Shown here: positions 46,901-57,060 of the stretch, piece by piece
Layout: each line of letters begins with the position of its first letter
How positions within the stretch are numbered: the stretch's first letter is position 1
From: Sinonovacula constricta
Lineage: Eukaryota > Mollusca > Bivalvia > Cardiida > Solecurtidae
Assembly: GCA_007844125.1 (NCBI GenBank)
Contig: CM017558.1
Location: 50,543,831 to 50,607,830, forward strand
Direction of reading: 5' to 3'
DNA: 64,000 nucleotides
Position numbers and translations under genes: made by a program
Notes under the pieces: generated by a model
The model's database searches: none
What the model was told of the DNA's origin: nothing
What the model saw: the letters and a program-made list of their open reading frames with translations, nothing else

Positions 46901-49900
46901 ATGCTGTCGCCGCCATATTGACGAACTACTTTCAAAATGGTAATCGTACCTAAACGGTGATCTCAGGCAAGCTTCGAAATCACCGAAGCGTGATCCGAGT
47001 GCATGCAGGGTGATAACTGGTATATTACACTTTTACCAAATCCTGTTGGTAATATACATACAGTATCAACTGAGTTAAAAATATTCTTTAACGAAGCAAT
47101 CTGCTCTTCTTTCAAGGAGTATTGAACCTCCATTGTATCTAAAGCGTACTGCATGCACTTTGAAAAGTCAGCCATCTTTGTTTACATAATGCAATGAGAA
47201 GTTATTCGCCGGGGCAAATCACCGCCTTACGGACACTTTGACCAAAAATTTTTGTAAACCATAAAATAAAAAAGGAGTGGCCTGATAGGCTTTCCATTGA
47301 GCCTTCTTCTTGATCCACATAACAGGCAAATTCAGGATCAGCCACTGATCTATTAAAACTTGTTGAAAACAGTTACAAAGCATAAATACCTTTAAATCAA
47401 AGTAAATTGACTAAATATGCTATTACCGTTTCTTCATTTGCCCATGCCCTAACATGTCAGCAAGTATCAAAGGGTAAAATAATTGTGTTCTCTGATATGT
47501 TTGATCTGCATAAGTATCTTTTCAGGCCTGGCACTTTAATGTTCATTGTGAGGTTTTGTGTCTGATATCAGACCATTTATAGTCTATGAAATTTTAGTTT
47601 TAATAGTGTATGAAAGTTATTTTATTCTGAAAAACATATTTTTTGTAGATTCCGAAAGTCATTTACTGGAAGCCGCAGTATATCTGAAGACAGTATCTTC
47701 AAGCCCGACCTACAGAAGGAGGCGCCCACTATAGGGGTGTTACATGGACAAGCTGTGTCTATGGAGGGTATCAATCAGGCCTTCAAGGTAAATATAGTAT
47801 ACAAACTGTGACTCATTTTGGAGCCTAACTTCAACATGCCAAAGAGAGAGCAATGTTCTGCCGATTATTTTTGAAATGTTGGGCCTTGGGCCCCCTACTC
47901 TTGAAAATGTGCAGCCATTTTGATATTTTGTTGGGCCAAGCATGATTTCAAGTTGTTGCTGCAAAAGCTTGTTCATCTAAGTATTTTTGTAAAACTAGTT
48001 ACTTCCATTTGATTGATACACAGCAACATGAAATTACATTCTCTTTCTCAGTTAATAGGGACTAAAATAATCCAGGAAAGTTTTGCATTTCGATGCTATT
48101 TTACCGTATTCACTCGTGTAATCGCCGCACTTTTTTACCCGATTTTATCGTTAAGGAGTTGAGGGTGCGGCCATTCTATAGGTGTAAGGCCTTGGGACAT
48201 TTTTTCTAGAACGATTCTGCCGATTTTTGGGACGCCATGCGTCTAGATGAGCTCTCTAAGTAGGAGGTTGACGGACGATATGAACGAGATAGCGCCGTTC
48301 TATGCTTTTGTCTAACCAATGTGAACATATTCCATAATTTATAAATGACTTCCTAGTTTTATCTCTTCTATCATATTTCTGAATGTTTGCATCATCAAAC
48401 TGTTTCACCCAGCTGTCATGTGCACACTACCATGCAGATCAAAGGATTTCATAGTAGAGCCGATAAAACAACACAGCTTTGATACGAGGCGACAATCTCT
48501 TTGACGAGGTGAAAAATGAACAGGAGCGTCGACCAGTCATGCTGTCTCAACAAAAGGGTTAATTGTTAAACAGTGACTGTATTTTTGACACGTTGCGAAT
48601 GTATCTAGTCTCAGTCGCACTGCTATCCTGTAGCTCGTGGCGGCATGAAATTAATTTCTTTGATCTACGTCACCAAGTCTGGTATGACAGTACACGATAT
48701 ATCTGGGAACAGTGCACTGTCCTTGTGTACATTTCACCAATCAATAATTTCATGGAGAAATGTAATCAGCAGCTGCTTATAAAAACACATCGTTCACTCC
48801 CTCACTGTCAAACTGCTACGATCGATATCACCTTGACAACAGCTTATCTCAGAGTCAGTCACTTGACCTGTGTAATGAGGCAAGTCTACACAGAAACGCC
48901 AAGTAAATTACAGCTTGGTGTATTTAGCAGACTGAAGTTGAAGTTTACTGACGGATAATAAGCTGTGTTTTATGCAGAACAAAGGGAAATGTATTTGAGA
49001 CAGTTAATCGTTGACCGACAGTATTGACGATATAGCGGAGCTCCGCTGTATAACCTGTGCGGCCTTCATATTTTTTCTTCAAATTTTGCGGTCATTTTGG
49101 GGGTGCGGCCATTACATTGAATTAGGATTTTTTCTTCAAAGTTTGCTGTTATTTTGGGGGTGCGGCCATTACACGGGTGCAACCATTACACGAGTGAATA
49201 CGGTACTAATTTTGCCACAAATGGTTCACTTACCAGTAACAGTACAATTTATGACATAATCGTCATGACAATGAAACAAATAACCACAAATATCTACAGT
49301 TTATAAACAGCTGGATTTGTAAATTTTCAAGAAGTTTCATGTGAGAATGGCAATTGTAAAATTATTATTTGTATAGTGAGTCTTTTTTGAAGCTCTGCAT
49401 AAATTATAATGGAAAATGAGACCTGCGATTTGTGTCGATGTACTTCTGCACAAACATCTCATAGAATAAAGTTGTCAGTCTTCACTGTTGGAGACTTATG
49501 GGGAGCTATACTTACTTGACCAATGTATTTTAGAAACCATTTTATTCCATATGTTGCTAAAACTAGGTCGTCTCCTGCAATAATCAAAATTACATCTTTT
49601 CTATTAAAATTTCTGAGGAAATGACTAAAGTGATACTATCATTGTTATACCCCAATTCGAGTATGGAACAAACTCATGAAAAATATGAAAGGACACCGAT
49701 GTTGCACCCATAGGACCATCTATGGACATTTTTTTCTCTTTTTAATCTTCAGTGGCGCAAAAACACTTCCTCGGCAGGTTTCTAAAACTTCGGTAATGCC
49801 ATTAATCAAATCATGATGATGTCTTGTGGGAGTCGGCATCCACTGAGTTTTTCTGAGAGTAATTAAGCTATCAAAACACCTGTATACATAAATGAGCATT

Positions 49901-52900
49901 CCCAATAATTCAATGAAACCGTTCTTGCAAACTGACTGCAAAGCCAGGGCAGCAGTAAGCTAGTACACTGGTAATGTGAAATATCTTGTACAAACCAAGT
50001 TTTAAAAGACTGGAACTAGTAATTAAAAATGGAAGTTTATCCATAAACCAAAACTTTTTTCTTCTCCTAGATAAAAGTTGATATCTTGACTTTCTTTGCA
50101 TTTATTTTTAAATATAACAAGTGTCTGGTGTTGTAATACAAGAAACTTTACTGGGCCTGGTAGCGCAATCGGTAGAATGTCGGCTCCAGGTACAGGAGGC
50201 TCTGGGTTCAATCCTGGGTCACGACATACCAAAGTTGTTAAAATTGGTAGTGGTATTGCTAATGCTCAAGCAAATATAAGGGTAGTTTGACGACTGGTTG
50301 GCCAGGTGTCAGGATAATGTAACTGGGTGTGGTATCATGCCAGTTGCTCACTGCATGCTATACACAGTGAAGGTAGCACTATATCTGCTTCGAGTGGACA
50401 CCGTCTCCAGATAACTGAAATACTGTTGGTGAGGTGATAAACCCAACAAACAAACAAACAAGAAACTTTGTCAATAAGCATACAAATGGGGATAATAAAA
50501 CTTACAATTCATTTCTTAGTAAATAGGCAAAAATAGTTACATATTGAAGAAAAGATGATTCTCAGTATTTGCATACATCATTTCAAGACAAATTTACACA
50601 AATAAACTGAATAAGCATTAATCTAAAATCAATATATGAATACCATTTAATTTACCGTTTCTATTATAAACTCTCAGCCAATTAATCATTAGTTATACAG
50701 CTATTTATCCTTTTCATCATAAAATCAATAATGAGGTCATAATTTTTATCAGCAATTCAGTACGTCTTCTTGTAATCATGATATTGCAAAGTGCTCTTTT
50801 CCAATGTTAATCTTTGTAATAAGTCACATGGCAAATAAACCTGCATTTACTATATTGTTAACAGTTTTTTTTAATAAACCAATACACTTACGTTTAAAAT
50901 ACTATATGCCTTAGTTTTGCATAATTTTTCCAAGGGAGGGCAACAAGTTAATAATACTGAGAGTTATCTCTTGTTTCATGTATGACATTATTCACTGTTG
51001 ACTCAAGGTCATTTGTTAACCAACGTGTAAAATTTGTCTAGAAGATGTGATAGAAAGCGTGCTATTGGCAGTAAAATGTGGCATAAATAACTGCTGACCA
51101 TGCAGTTGACACATATTAGTGACCATGTATACTAATCACCTGAATAGGTGTAAAAGTTACTGCAGAGATAAACTTTTTGGTGAATTTGAGCAGACTGGTG
51201 AGCAAAGGCGGATTATGCTCATAACCGAATTAATGAAAACAGACTGACACCTTATGCAAATAGCCATCAACTTTCAACAAAGGTTAAGAAGAAAAGTTTT
51301 GGTGTTTGAATTAAATAAAATAGCACATGTGTATAACCATTATTTTATTTGTTTAACTGAAATCAACTGTAGTTTTCCTTTAGTACCCAACTCTACTTCT
51401 ACTGTTATGTCATATGCTTATTGTAGCTGTGCTAGTGTCTGCTGTGTAATTATGTTGAGGTGAAAAAAGAGCTACACATCTTTGGCAAGGTCTTTAGTCA
51501 GGTATATGTTTAAAACAACACTGATTACTAGTATTTTACTTACTGTCTTTTTGCTTGGTTGAAATTAGATGGTTTGACAAGGTCTGTGGTATTTGGTCTG
51601 TATCACTTGTCCTAATACTGTAGTTGTGAATACCTTATTTGCATCTATCACTGTGTAGTTTTAATGTAAAAGATTTAATAATATACTTCTAGCAAACTGT
51701 TTGTACGGTAAATATGAATATCAGAAAATTACCAAGGGGGATCATAAATATTTTTCTAGTATTAATATTAAGCTAAGTAGACATTAAGGAATAAGAGATT
51801 ATTATGTTGGTAACATACAGATGTGTTACTATAACAGTTTAACACCCAAACAATAATAATGTATCTAGAAAAGGAAGGGAAGAACTTGCAATACTAGGTA
51901 AGGCTGCTGGTTAGATCTGAGTGGGAAGACCCTGCCTACCTTTATCTTGTCTTTTTTTAACTTTTAGTGTGCATAAAACTTTAACGGTGCCTTTCTTGTT
52001 AAGAACACCTTTTGTTTTATTGATGTTCCAACATGTGCATTAAAACTGTGTAGGCGCGTTTGTGTCTCTGTGTTTTGTGAACATCCATTTGCCACCAGAA
52101 GTGGCATGTAGTCTGCCTGTTGCCACATTAGGCTGTTATATTAGCCCTTACCTGCTTTCTGTATAAACAGCCTATACATCTAACTTCTAACGACTACAGA
52201 CACAGGTTAAAGGGTGTGTTGGTTGAGACCTAACAGTATATAGTGTAGATACTGATCAGAGAGCTCTCAGCATGAGCTGGCAGATCTGGATCTTCACTAT
52301 GTGCTTAGCCATGATCAATTAATTCTCAGCAGAGTTAGAGTAAGCAAGGGTCTCCTTACTTGTTGCCATGTTGTCTTTGCCTGCCGTTAATGTAAACATG
52401 GTACAAACATGATCAAGTACCTTGTTTATAGAAGGAGCCATAAGGAAACAAATTTATAAAAAATTAAATGTGTCCACATCCAAGCGTTATAACCACCGTA
52501 TATATGGTTATGATTATTGAGCCATTACAGAAAGCACCAAAGGTCCTAATTATCTCAGAAGAATTTTGATGGCGGTTTGAGTTTTTGAGTAGCAAAGCAT
52601 CCTCCCTTAAAGAAAACTTGTCAGTTTATTTTGGTTACATATTCATTTACAGATGCAAATAGTGTTTTTTGTGTCTTAATGTTTCACAGCATTTAAGTGA
52701 AATGTGACTTACATGGTCTGTTTTAAGTGTTCCCTTTAAAGGTCATATAGGTTATTGAACCAACATTTTACCTTAAAGAAAATTCTTTTCTTGTCCATCA
52801 TACAATTTAAAGGTACATTCTAAATAAAAGTGTTTAAAGCTTCACTTTTGGAAGACAAATAGTGGACCTATTGTTATGGCCATCTCATCAGCATGAGCCT

Positions 52901-53761
52901 TTGTTTTACCCTTTTTTCAAAAATCACTAAAGATGCTCACTTCACACTTGGAATACTTGTTAAATATTATTTTATTAATGCAAAGATAATGATAATCTAT
53001 TAATATTAAGGCTTATGAAAATGAAGGTAATGTGTCATCACTCAGCCACTTGACATCAATAATATGTCCCTGATTATTACATATGGTGTGATACCTGTCT
53101 GATATCTGTTAGTTTGTATTTCTCACCATAACATTTTCTCCTTTGCTTCAATATTTGCTGTATGATTACCAATTACATTTCTTGTATGTCAGCTGTTCAT
53201 GTTCTCATATTTCAACTTATATTGTTTTATCAATTAGGGATATATTTGTTACTTTCCCTGTATAAAAACATTATTGTAACACATGATCTGTTGTTGGTTA
53301 ACACACTATTCTGTAGAATGAATGGAAAACCCATGGTATTGGTCATTTGGTTATATGCTAACCTTGGTGTTAATGTTGAAGTGTCGCACAAACACTGACA
53401 AGATTATACAATTTTGCAGCTAGTTGCTCCTCTGTTTGTGCCTCTTAATTGGAACCTTCCCTCCAAACAGACACTAATCAAAATTAAGCAACATTTGATG
53501 CATTATACATGCCAAATCTGTAGGGATTTAATTTTAGACTGTCTACAACTTTAAAACACATCTTTTTTTAAAAACAATTTCGCCATAGGAATACTTACCT
53601 GTAATACAAACAATATTGTGTTCCCTGATCTTTTAGATCAAAAGTTAGTTTAGACAGCTTTGCCTAAAAAAAGGCAGCTATGCCTAAAAAAACAAATTTA
53701 TATAGATACTTAACAAGTGAAACAGCATAATAAATATTGTAGAGTGTAAATTTGTATAGAC

Positions 53762-53812
<51 letters not shown>

Positions 53813-53855
53813 AAGAGACAGACATTTAGAGAGAGAGAGACAGAGAGAGACACAC

Positions 53856-53904
<49 letters not shown>

Positions 53905-55665
53905 AAGAGACAGACATTTAGAGAGAGAGAGAGACACACAGAGAGAGATAGAGAGAAACTGAGAGAGAGACACAGAAAGAGAGAGAGAGAGAGAATCAGC
54001 AGCACAGTCTTTTTGTATATAAAGATGTCAAAAGATCTTCGTAACAGCCACCTAAATGACTAATAGAAAAAATGTAATAGAAAAAAATGTTGAAGACCGT
54101 GTTTGACTTCAGGCTGTTTTTTTTTGTTTTTCTTTAAATTTACTTTGTCAGAATGTTGGCAAACTAAACTCACAAGAAACCTTTTTTCAGACAATTGACC
54201 AGAATGCCTTCCTTGGACCTATTTATTGTTGCATGTTTCATTTCTTTTATAATATCTTGTTTTCTTTTGAAGTAGGGGCTAATGGATTGTCAATAAAATG
54301 AAAATGCATGTTTTGTATTATACTACCTTCCATTTATAAGCTTGACATGAATACACCTCAGTTTACCTTGTATTCAAATATACATTTGTCCGGTTTGTGT
54401 GTCTGTTTGCTTACCATAACGTGTGTTTGTTTTCTGATCAATAAATGTGCATGGATCTGTAAATGCTTATTCAGCAGTTTGGAGAAAAGTAGTTCCTACA
54501 GTTTCAGTTAAAAAATGTTAATGAATTGAAGGGCATTGATGCAATTAATTCATAGTTATAGTCATTATGTTGACATGATATATTTATTTGAAGGAAAAAG
54601 ATACATATAAAATACAATGTCAAAAGTGCCTTGTGAAAATATGTCTAAGGGAAATAACTTAACCTATACTTACTGACTGTGAAAGCAGAGTGCTCTACCT
54701 TATGAAATTTCCAATACATGTACAAAGAGTCTTTAAAACCTTGGCACATGCTTTTTATCGTTGAAACTAACAAATGTTGTTAGCATTTGGTGAACAATTC
54801 ATTATTTAATAATCATTAGTTTAAAATACATTTTTTTATTTTATTACCTAGAAAAAACAACAACTGACATAATAATTTGGGCTCTCAGGTTTTCACTTCT
54901 TATAAAAAAACACCATATTAAACCTCTAATAGTATAACTTCTTTTAGATATTACTCATCCTATAATATTTATATATATTGTATATCACCTTGTATATTCT
55001 ACATAATTAACATGGCTCGGGCCATGCATATAACTCTAAATCAGACTCACTCAATTCTAGCCTTGTGATTGGTCAATTTAACTATGACCCATTAAGTATA
55101 TGTAATATTTTCTTTTAGCTACTGTTAACATCATATCCATAAACAGCTCTTCATAGTAATTAGATCTTAGATTCTGTTACAATCAAGACTTTTGATCAGC
55201 TAAACAATCAAAACCTTTAAATATGATTAGGTAAATATTTACACAGTTTGAACATTGAAAATGTCTTGGCTTAGACTTACCTTAAATTTCACCTACCTGG
55301 CTGATTAAGATTGATATTTCTTTAAAAACCAATCAAATATTTTCTTTTTTTGTACAAACATATATTTAAGTTGAAGATCTCAGATTTATCAAGAATTAAC
55401 AAATAAAAGCAGTCAGAAGTCTAGAAATGTTAGAATGAGTCTGAGATGTGTACATTTAATTGAAAATGTAAACATCATATATTCATGACACTTGGCCACT
55501 ATTTTATTCACCTGTATAGCACTAACCTAGCACCCATTGGTTGGTTTGCAGTCGGAGTTGTATAACAAGCTCAGAGCTCGCCAGTCTGATTCGGACATTG
55601 ATGAAGGACTGCCCTATAGTCCCGCCCCCACTCTCACATCCAGTAACCCTGCCTTCTACTCCCAG
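40881..55665 (+). CDS. CRACD/KIAA1211-like gene (DUF4592), four exons seen
   Basis: In vertebrates CRACD (KIAA1211) binds and inhibits actin capping protein and so promotes actin polymerisation at cell junctions; that role is inferred here from family resemblance. Four plus-strand exons (40881-40938, 45659-45830, 47649-47787, 55552-55665) join in phase to 161 residues. The order is: an acidic N-terminus (1-19), a basic KKKKFKPFQKMKNFFRGSSK stretch (about 26-45), an acidic PPDEDDDDGG run (about 68-77), SFTGSRSISEDSIFKPD (about 81-97), a VSMEGINQAFKSELYNKLRA helix-like segment (about 113-132), and a Ser/Pro-rich end. KKK-KF-F-K-FF, a Ser-rich DSIF motif and a following short helix form the N-terminal signature I know from the CRACD family. 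The gene continues rightwards, since the last exon ends at a good donor. CRACD and its paralogue CRACDL cannot be told apart from this portion. Confidence 0.8.
41410..42968. repeat. 26-bp minisatellite, about 60 units, with higher-order structure
   Basis: The core unit is CTCTACCAACCAATACAATA then GTTATA or GTAATA. Variants (GTAATA or GTTATA; ACCAACC, ACCAATC or CTTACC) occur in runs. In the right half (about 42.2-42.95 kb) a three-unit, 78-bp higher-order block in the order CCAACC, CCAATC, CTTACC recurs several times. One or two extra units sit beyond the SINE, at about 43288-43335. Confidence 0.97.
42968..42991. repeat. Inverted minisatellite unit
   Basis: ATTGTATTGGTTGGTAGAGT is the reverse complement of the 26-bp unit and directly follows the last forward unit, giving a hairpin-forming junction just before the SINE insertion. 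Confidence 0.85.
43000..43286 (+). repeat. SINE-A copy, full length, in minisatellite
   Basis: It has a tRNA-like head with an A box in TAGCTCAAGTTGTAGAGCGT and a B box in GTGGGTTCAAACCTC. The body contains TTGGTAGTTGTGGCTTCC and TCAGTCCCTGGGCACCTCAT. The tail is CCCATTCCATCCC. The flanking direct repeat GCTACCAA (42992-42999 and 43287-43294) is minisatellite sequence and marks the target site. The 42974-43207 open frame is not a gene. Confidence 0.85.
43618..43742 (+). repeat. SINE-C tail with (AC)n end
   Basis: It has CTGACCTGTGGTGCGCCAGT, AGTTCTACCCAGACATACAT and CTTCCACCAATATGACC and ends in a short (AC)n run. Two overlapping open frames on the minus strand here are artefacts. Confidence 0.65.
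43831..44202 (+). repeat. SINE-B copy with internal inverted duplication
   Basis: The head CGGACCTGGTAGCGAAATCA has the A box, and the B box lies in GTGTTCAATCCTGGG. The body matches 17961-18285 and ends in (CAAA)n. It is flanked by the target duplication ACACTGAAGAGTAC (43818-43831, with the first element base possibly shared) and ACACTGAAGTGTAC (44203-44216). Unlike the other copies it carries an extra inverted piece of its own body at about 43919-43975. Confidence 0.88.
43919..44036. repeat. Fold-back palindrome inside SINE-B
   Basis: The left arm (43919-43962; GAACCACCCTTATATTTGCT ... GGGAGCTATAC) is nearly the reverse complement of the right arm (43991-44036; GTATAGCTCCC ... GAGGGTAGTTCC), with about a 28-bp spacer. 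The right arm is the normal SINE order and the left arm is the duplicated, inverted piece. Confidence 0.88.
44217..45658 (+). other. Intron remainder without recognised features
   Basis: AT-rich sequence. A CpG-bearing patch near 44660-44720 includes CACAAAGATGGCTGCC. No exon signal was found. Confidence 0.5.
45659..45830 (+). CDS. CRACD-like exon 2
   Basis: This 172-bp exon has acceptor TTGCAG and a slightly weak donor GG/GTGGGT. It encodes residues 20-77: PRSPDGKKKKFKPFQKMKNF, FRGSSKKRFKTEE and an Asp/Glu run. The region is strikingly GC-richer than its flanks, as expected for an exon. A longer open frame running upstream to 45421 is intronic read-through. Confidence 0.88.
46548..47283 (-). 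mobile_element. TIR-bounded element with helicase 5' exon
   Basis: The ends are 34-bp inverted repeats: left AGGCCACTTCTTTTATATAA and then AATGGTTTACAAAA; right, on the reverse strand, AGGCCACTCCTTTTTTATTT and then TATGGTTTACAAAA (about 29 of 34 identical). The 736-bp interior is CpG-rich and promoter-like compared with the intron around it. It contains one protein-coding block on the minus strand (46963-47175). No transposase is seen and no clean target duplication was found at either edge, so the superfamily is unassigned. Confidence 0.65.
46963..47175 (-). pseudogene. RecQ-like helicase N-terminal fragment (Walker A)
   Basis: This 70-residue open frame starts MADFSKCMQYALDTMEV. It continues with YSLKEEQIASLKNIF, a Q-motif-like segment (about residues 19-33), and VCILPTGFGKSVIYQLSP (about 39-56), a Walker A / helicase motif I with TGFGKS. 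RecQ-type superfamily 2 helicases have this order. No motif II (DEAH/DEVH) or later motif follows, and the frame ends at a stop after LSPCMHSDHASVISKLA. It is therefore a first exon or a truncated captured copy. The start context is ACAAAGATGGC. It is antisense to the host gene and lies inside the TIR element. Confidence 0.72.
47649..47787 (+). CDS. CRACD-like exon 3
   Basis: This 139-bp exon has acceptor TTGTAG and donor AAG/GTAAAT. It encodes residues 77-123, including FRKSFTGSRSISEDSIFKPD and GVLHGQAVSMEGINQAFK. The SEDSIF motif is the most recognisable piece of the family. Confidence 0.9.
48104..49203. mobile_element. 1.1-kb DNA transposon with TA target site
   Basis: The terminal inverted repeats are CCGTATTCACTCGTGTAATC then GCCGCAC on the left, and on the reverse strand at the right CCGTATTCACTCGTGTAATG then GTTGCAC. 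TA lies immediately outside both ends (48102-48103 and 49204-49205), as in Tc1/mariner- or pogo-like insertions. Near the right end two copies of ATTTTGGGGGTGCGGCCATT form a subterminal repeat, and GGTGCGGCCATTCTA lies in the left part. A 131-residue plus-strand frame (48563-48958) has no recognisable transposase motif. It is probably non-autonomous. Confidence 0.8.
50150..50457 (+). repeat. SINE-B copy with 12-bp target duplication
   Basis: The A box lies in CCTGGTAGCGCAATCGGTAG and the B box in TGGGTTCAATCCTGGG; the body matches the other copies except for a short deletion near GTGGTATTGCTAATGCTCAA. It ends ACCCAACAAACAAACAAACA. The flanking direct repeats ACAAGAAACTTT are at 50138-50149 and 50458-50469. 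Antisense and sense open frames through it are artefacts. Confidence 0.88.
52240..52307. repeat. GATCAG palindromic repeat, both arms
   Basis: TATAGTGTAGATACTGATCA and GAGAGCTC face GAGCTGGCAGATCTGGATCT then TCACTATGTGCTTA. It is the best two-armed copy in the right half. Confidence 0.7.
53762..53994. repeat. (GA)n microsatellite with duplicated complex unit
   Basis: Long GAGAGA runs are interspersed with GACAAAGAGACAGACATTTA, which occurs twice about 92 bp apart, each time followed by a GACACACAGAGAGAG segment. Antisense serine/leucine-rich open frames here are artefacts of the repeat. Confidence 0.95.
55552..55665 (+). CDS. CRACD-like exon 4
   Basis: This 114-bp exon has acceptor TTTGCAG and donor CAG/GTAAGT. 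It encodes SELYNKLRARQSDSDIDEGL (124-143) and then the Ser/Pro-rich PYSPAPTLTSSNPAFYSQ. Both ends are phase 0, so the exon could be skipped without breaking the frame. Confidence 0.88.
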
Positions 55666-56977
55666 GTAAGTTGCCTACACAATCATCGAGATCCAAACCA
55701 TGCCAACTTACTTACTTAAGGGAGTGGTTCCTTACTGCCAGTCAAGTTTTTTTGTGTTTTTTTTTTTTTTTTAAATAAATTGCACTTAACCAGTCAAAGT
55801 TACTGCAAAGCACGCGTTAAACAGATGACCTGTATGATGTGGCCTGGGGCCATCTAATAGCCTAAAGACATATTCATCATTTACATTATGTGCAGATGTA
55901 TGCTGGCCTATATCTGGATACAATTTTACAATGCACATGTAACATAATGTGTGGATTTAAATATGCACCATGTCTCATTTAAAGATTACATGTTTATTTC
56001 ATAATGGCACATGATGTAAGATAGTGGCAGTATTAATACATGTACATAATATCTGACCAGTAATCAGGTGAAGTCTGATTTCAACAGACCAGTTATCAGG
56101 AGAAGACCAAACTAAGCCGTGCCCTCAATCCAAATGTCTGGATGCCCATGATGTCATAACTAATTAGCATATGAATATGTCCTTTGGCTATTGGAATCCC
56201 CCCTCAGTGGAACACATTTGCTTTTTGTGACTCGTTGTTAGATCTTCTAACGCACGAATAATAGAGGGAGGAGTTATTTATCCATTGGTTGAAAGAGCTG
56301 AACAGTCCACCCCACCACAATGCACCTTGATGATAAAAAACGGTTGTTGTACGAAGGAGTCACAAGTAGGATTTTAACTAGTAGTTGGGAAAGTTATCAT
56401 ATCTACAAGTATGCATGAGGTCATATTTTATCTATACAGATAATATGACTGAAAGTAAAAGCAAAGTTCTGAAATCATTGATAACTGTGAAATTTCCGTT
56501 TGACAAAAATCCTTAAAGTTTGACATACTCTGCCAGGTTATTTGGATTGTGTAACTTGTTCATCTTGCTATTGATATGAAAGTTATTTTGACAGTTCATT
56601 TTTCCCAGTTATTACTAAACATGTAATTGAATGAGTTCATCTGACTGCAAACTAGTTATTATTCACTGTTTTTTATCACTTCCTAACAATTAAATATCAT
56701 AATTATGTTCACTACCACATAACTTATTTTTTTTTTTTTTTTTTTTTTATTTTCACCAGTGTTTTGCATTTGGTATATTTATAAGCATGGTATATATAGC
56801 CACAGTACTGTATATAATCTATGTATTTATTGCTTGCCAAGTTATTGTTATTGCGTGTAAATGTGTACTTTCTCTAAATACACATTCAATTCAATATGAA
56901 TTTCATGTAAATTGCATGTATTGTACTATGTAAATGACAAGTAACATGGTATGACTGTTAACAGCATGTCAGTTATA

Positions 56978-57060
56978 TGTAAAAGCAGTGTGAGTAGCAT
57001 GTAAAGCAATGTAAACAGCCTGTAAAAGCAGTGTAAATAGCATGTAAAAGCAATGTATTC
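56978..57060. repeat. ~22-bp tandem repeat
   Basis: Four diverged units follow CAGTGTAAATAGCATGTAAA then AG or AAG. Confidence 0.75.

Larger units (their letters stand above)
45831..47648 (+). other. CRACD-like intron 2
   Basis: This 1.8-kb intron hosts the TIR-bounded element at 46548-47283, which carries an antisense helicase-type exon. The open frame at 45842-46066 has no domain. Confidence 0.75.
47788..55551 (+). other. CRACD-like intron 3
   Basis: This 7.8-kb intron holds a DNA transposon (48104-49203), a SINE-B copy (50150-50457), a GATCAG palindrome (52240-52307) and a long GA microsatellite (53762-53994). Elsewhere it is AT-rich, and I see no additional exon. Confidence 0.7.

Noticed and set aside
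48563..48958. 131-aa frame inside the 1.1-kb transposon, considered as a transposase
   Set aside because: I see no DDE-type spacing, helix-turn-helix or other transposase motif. The element is probably non-autonomous.
53684..53973. Ser/Leu-rich frames on the minus strand
   Set aside because: Pure translation of the GA microsatellite.
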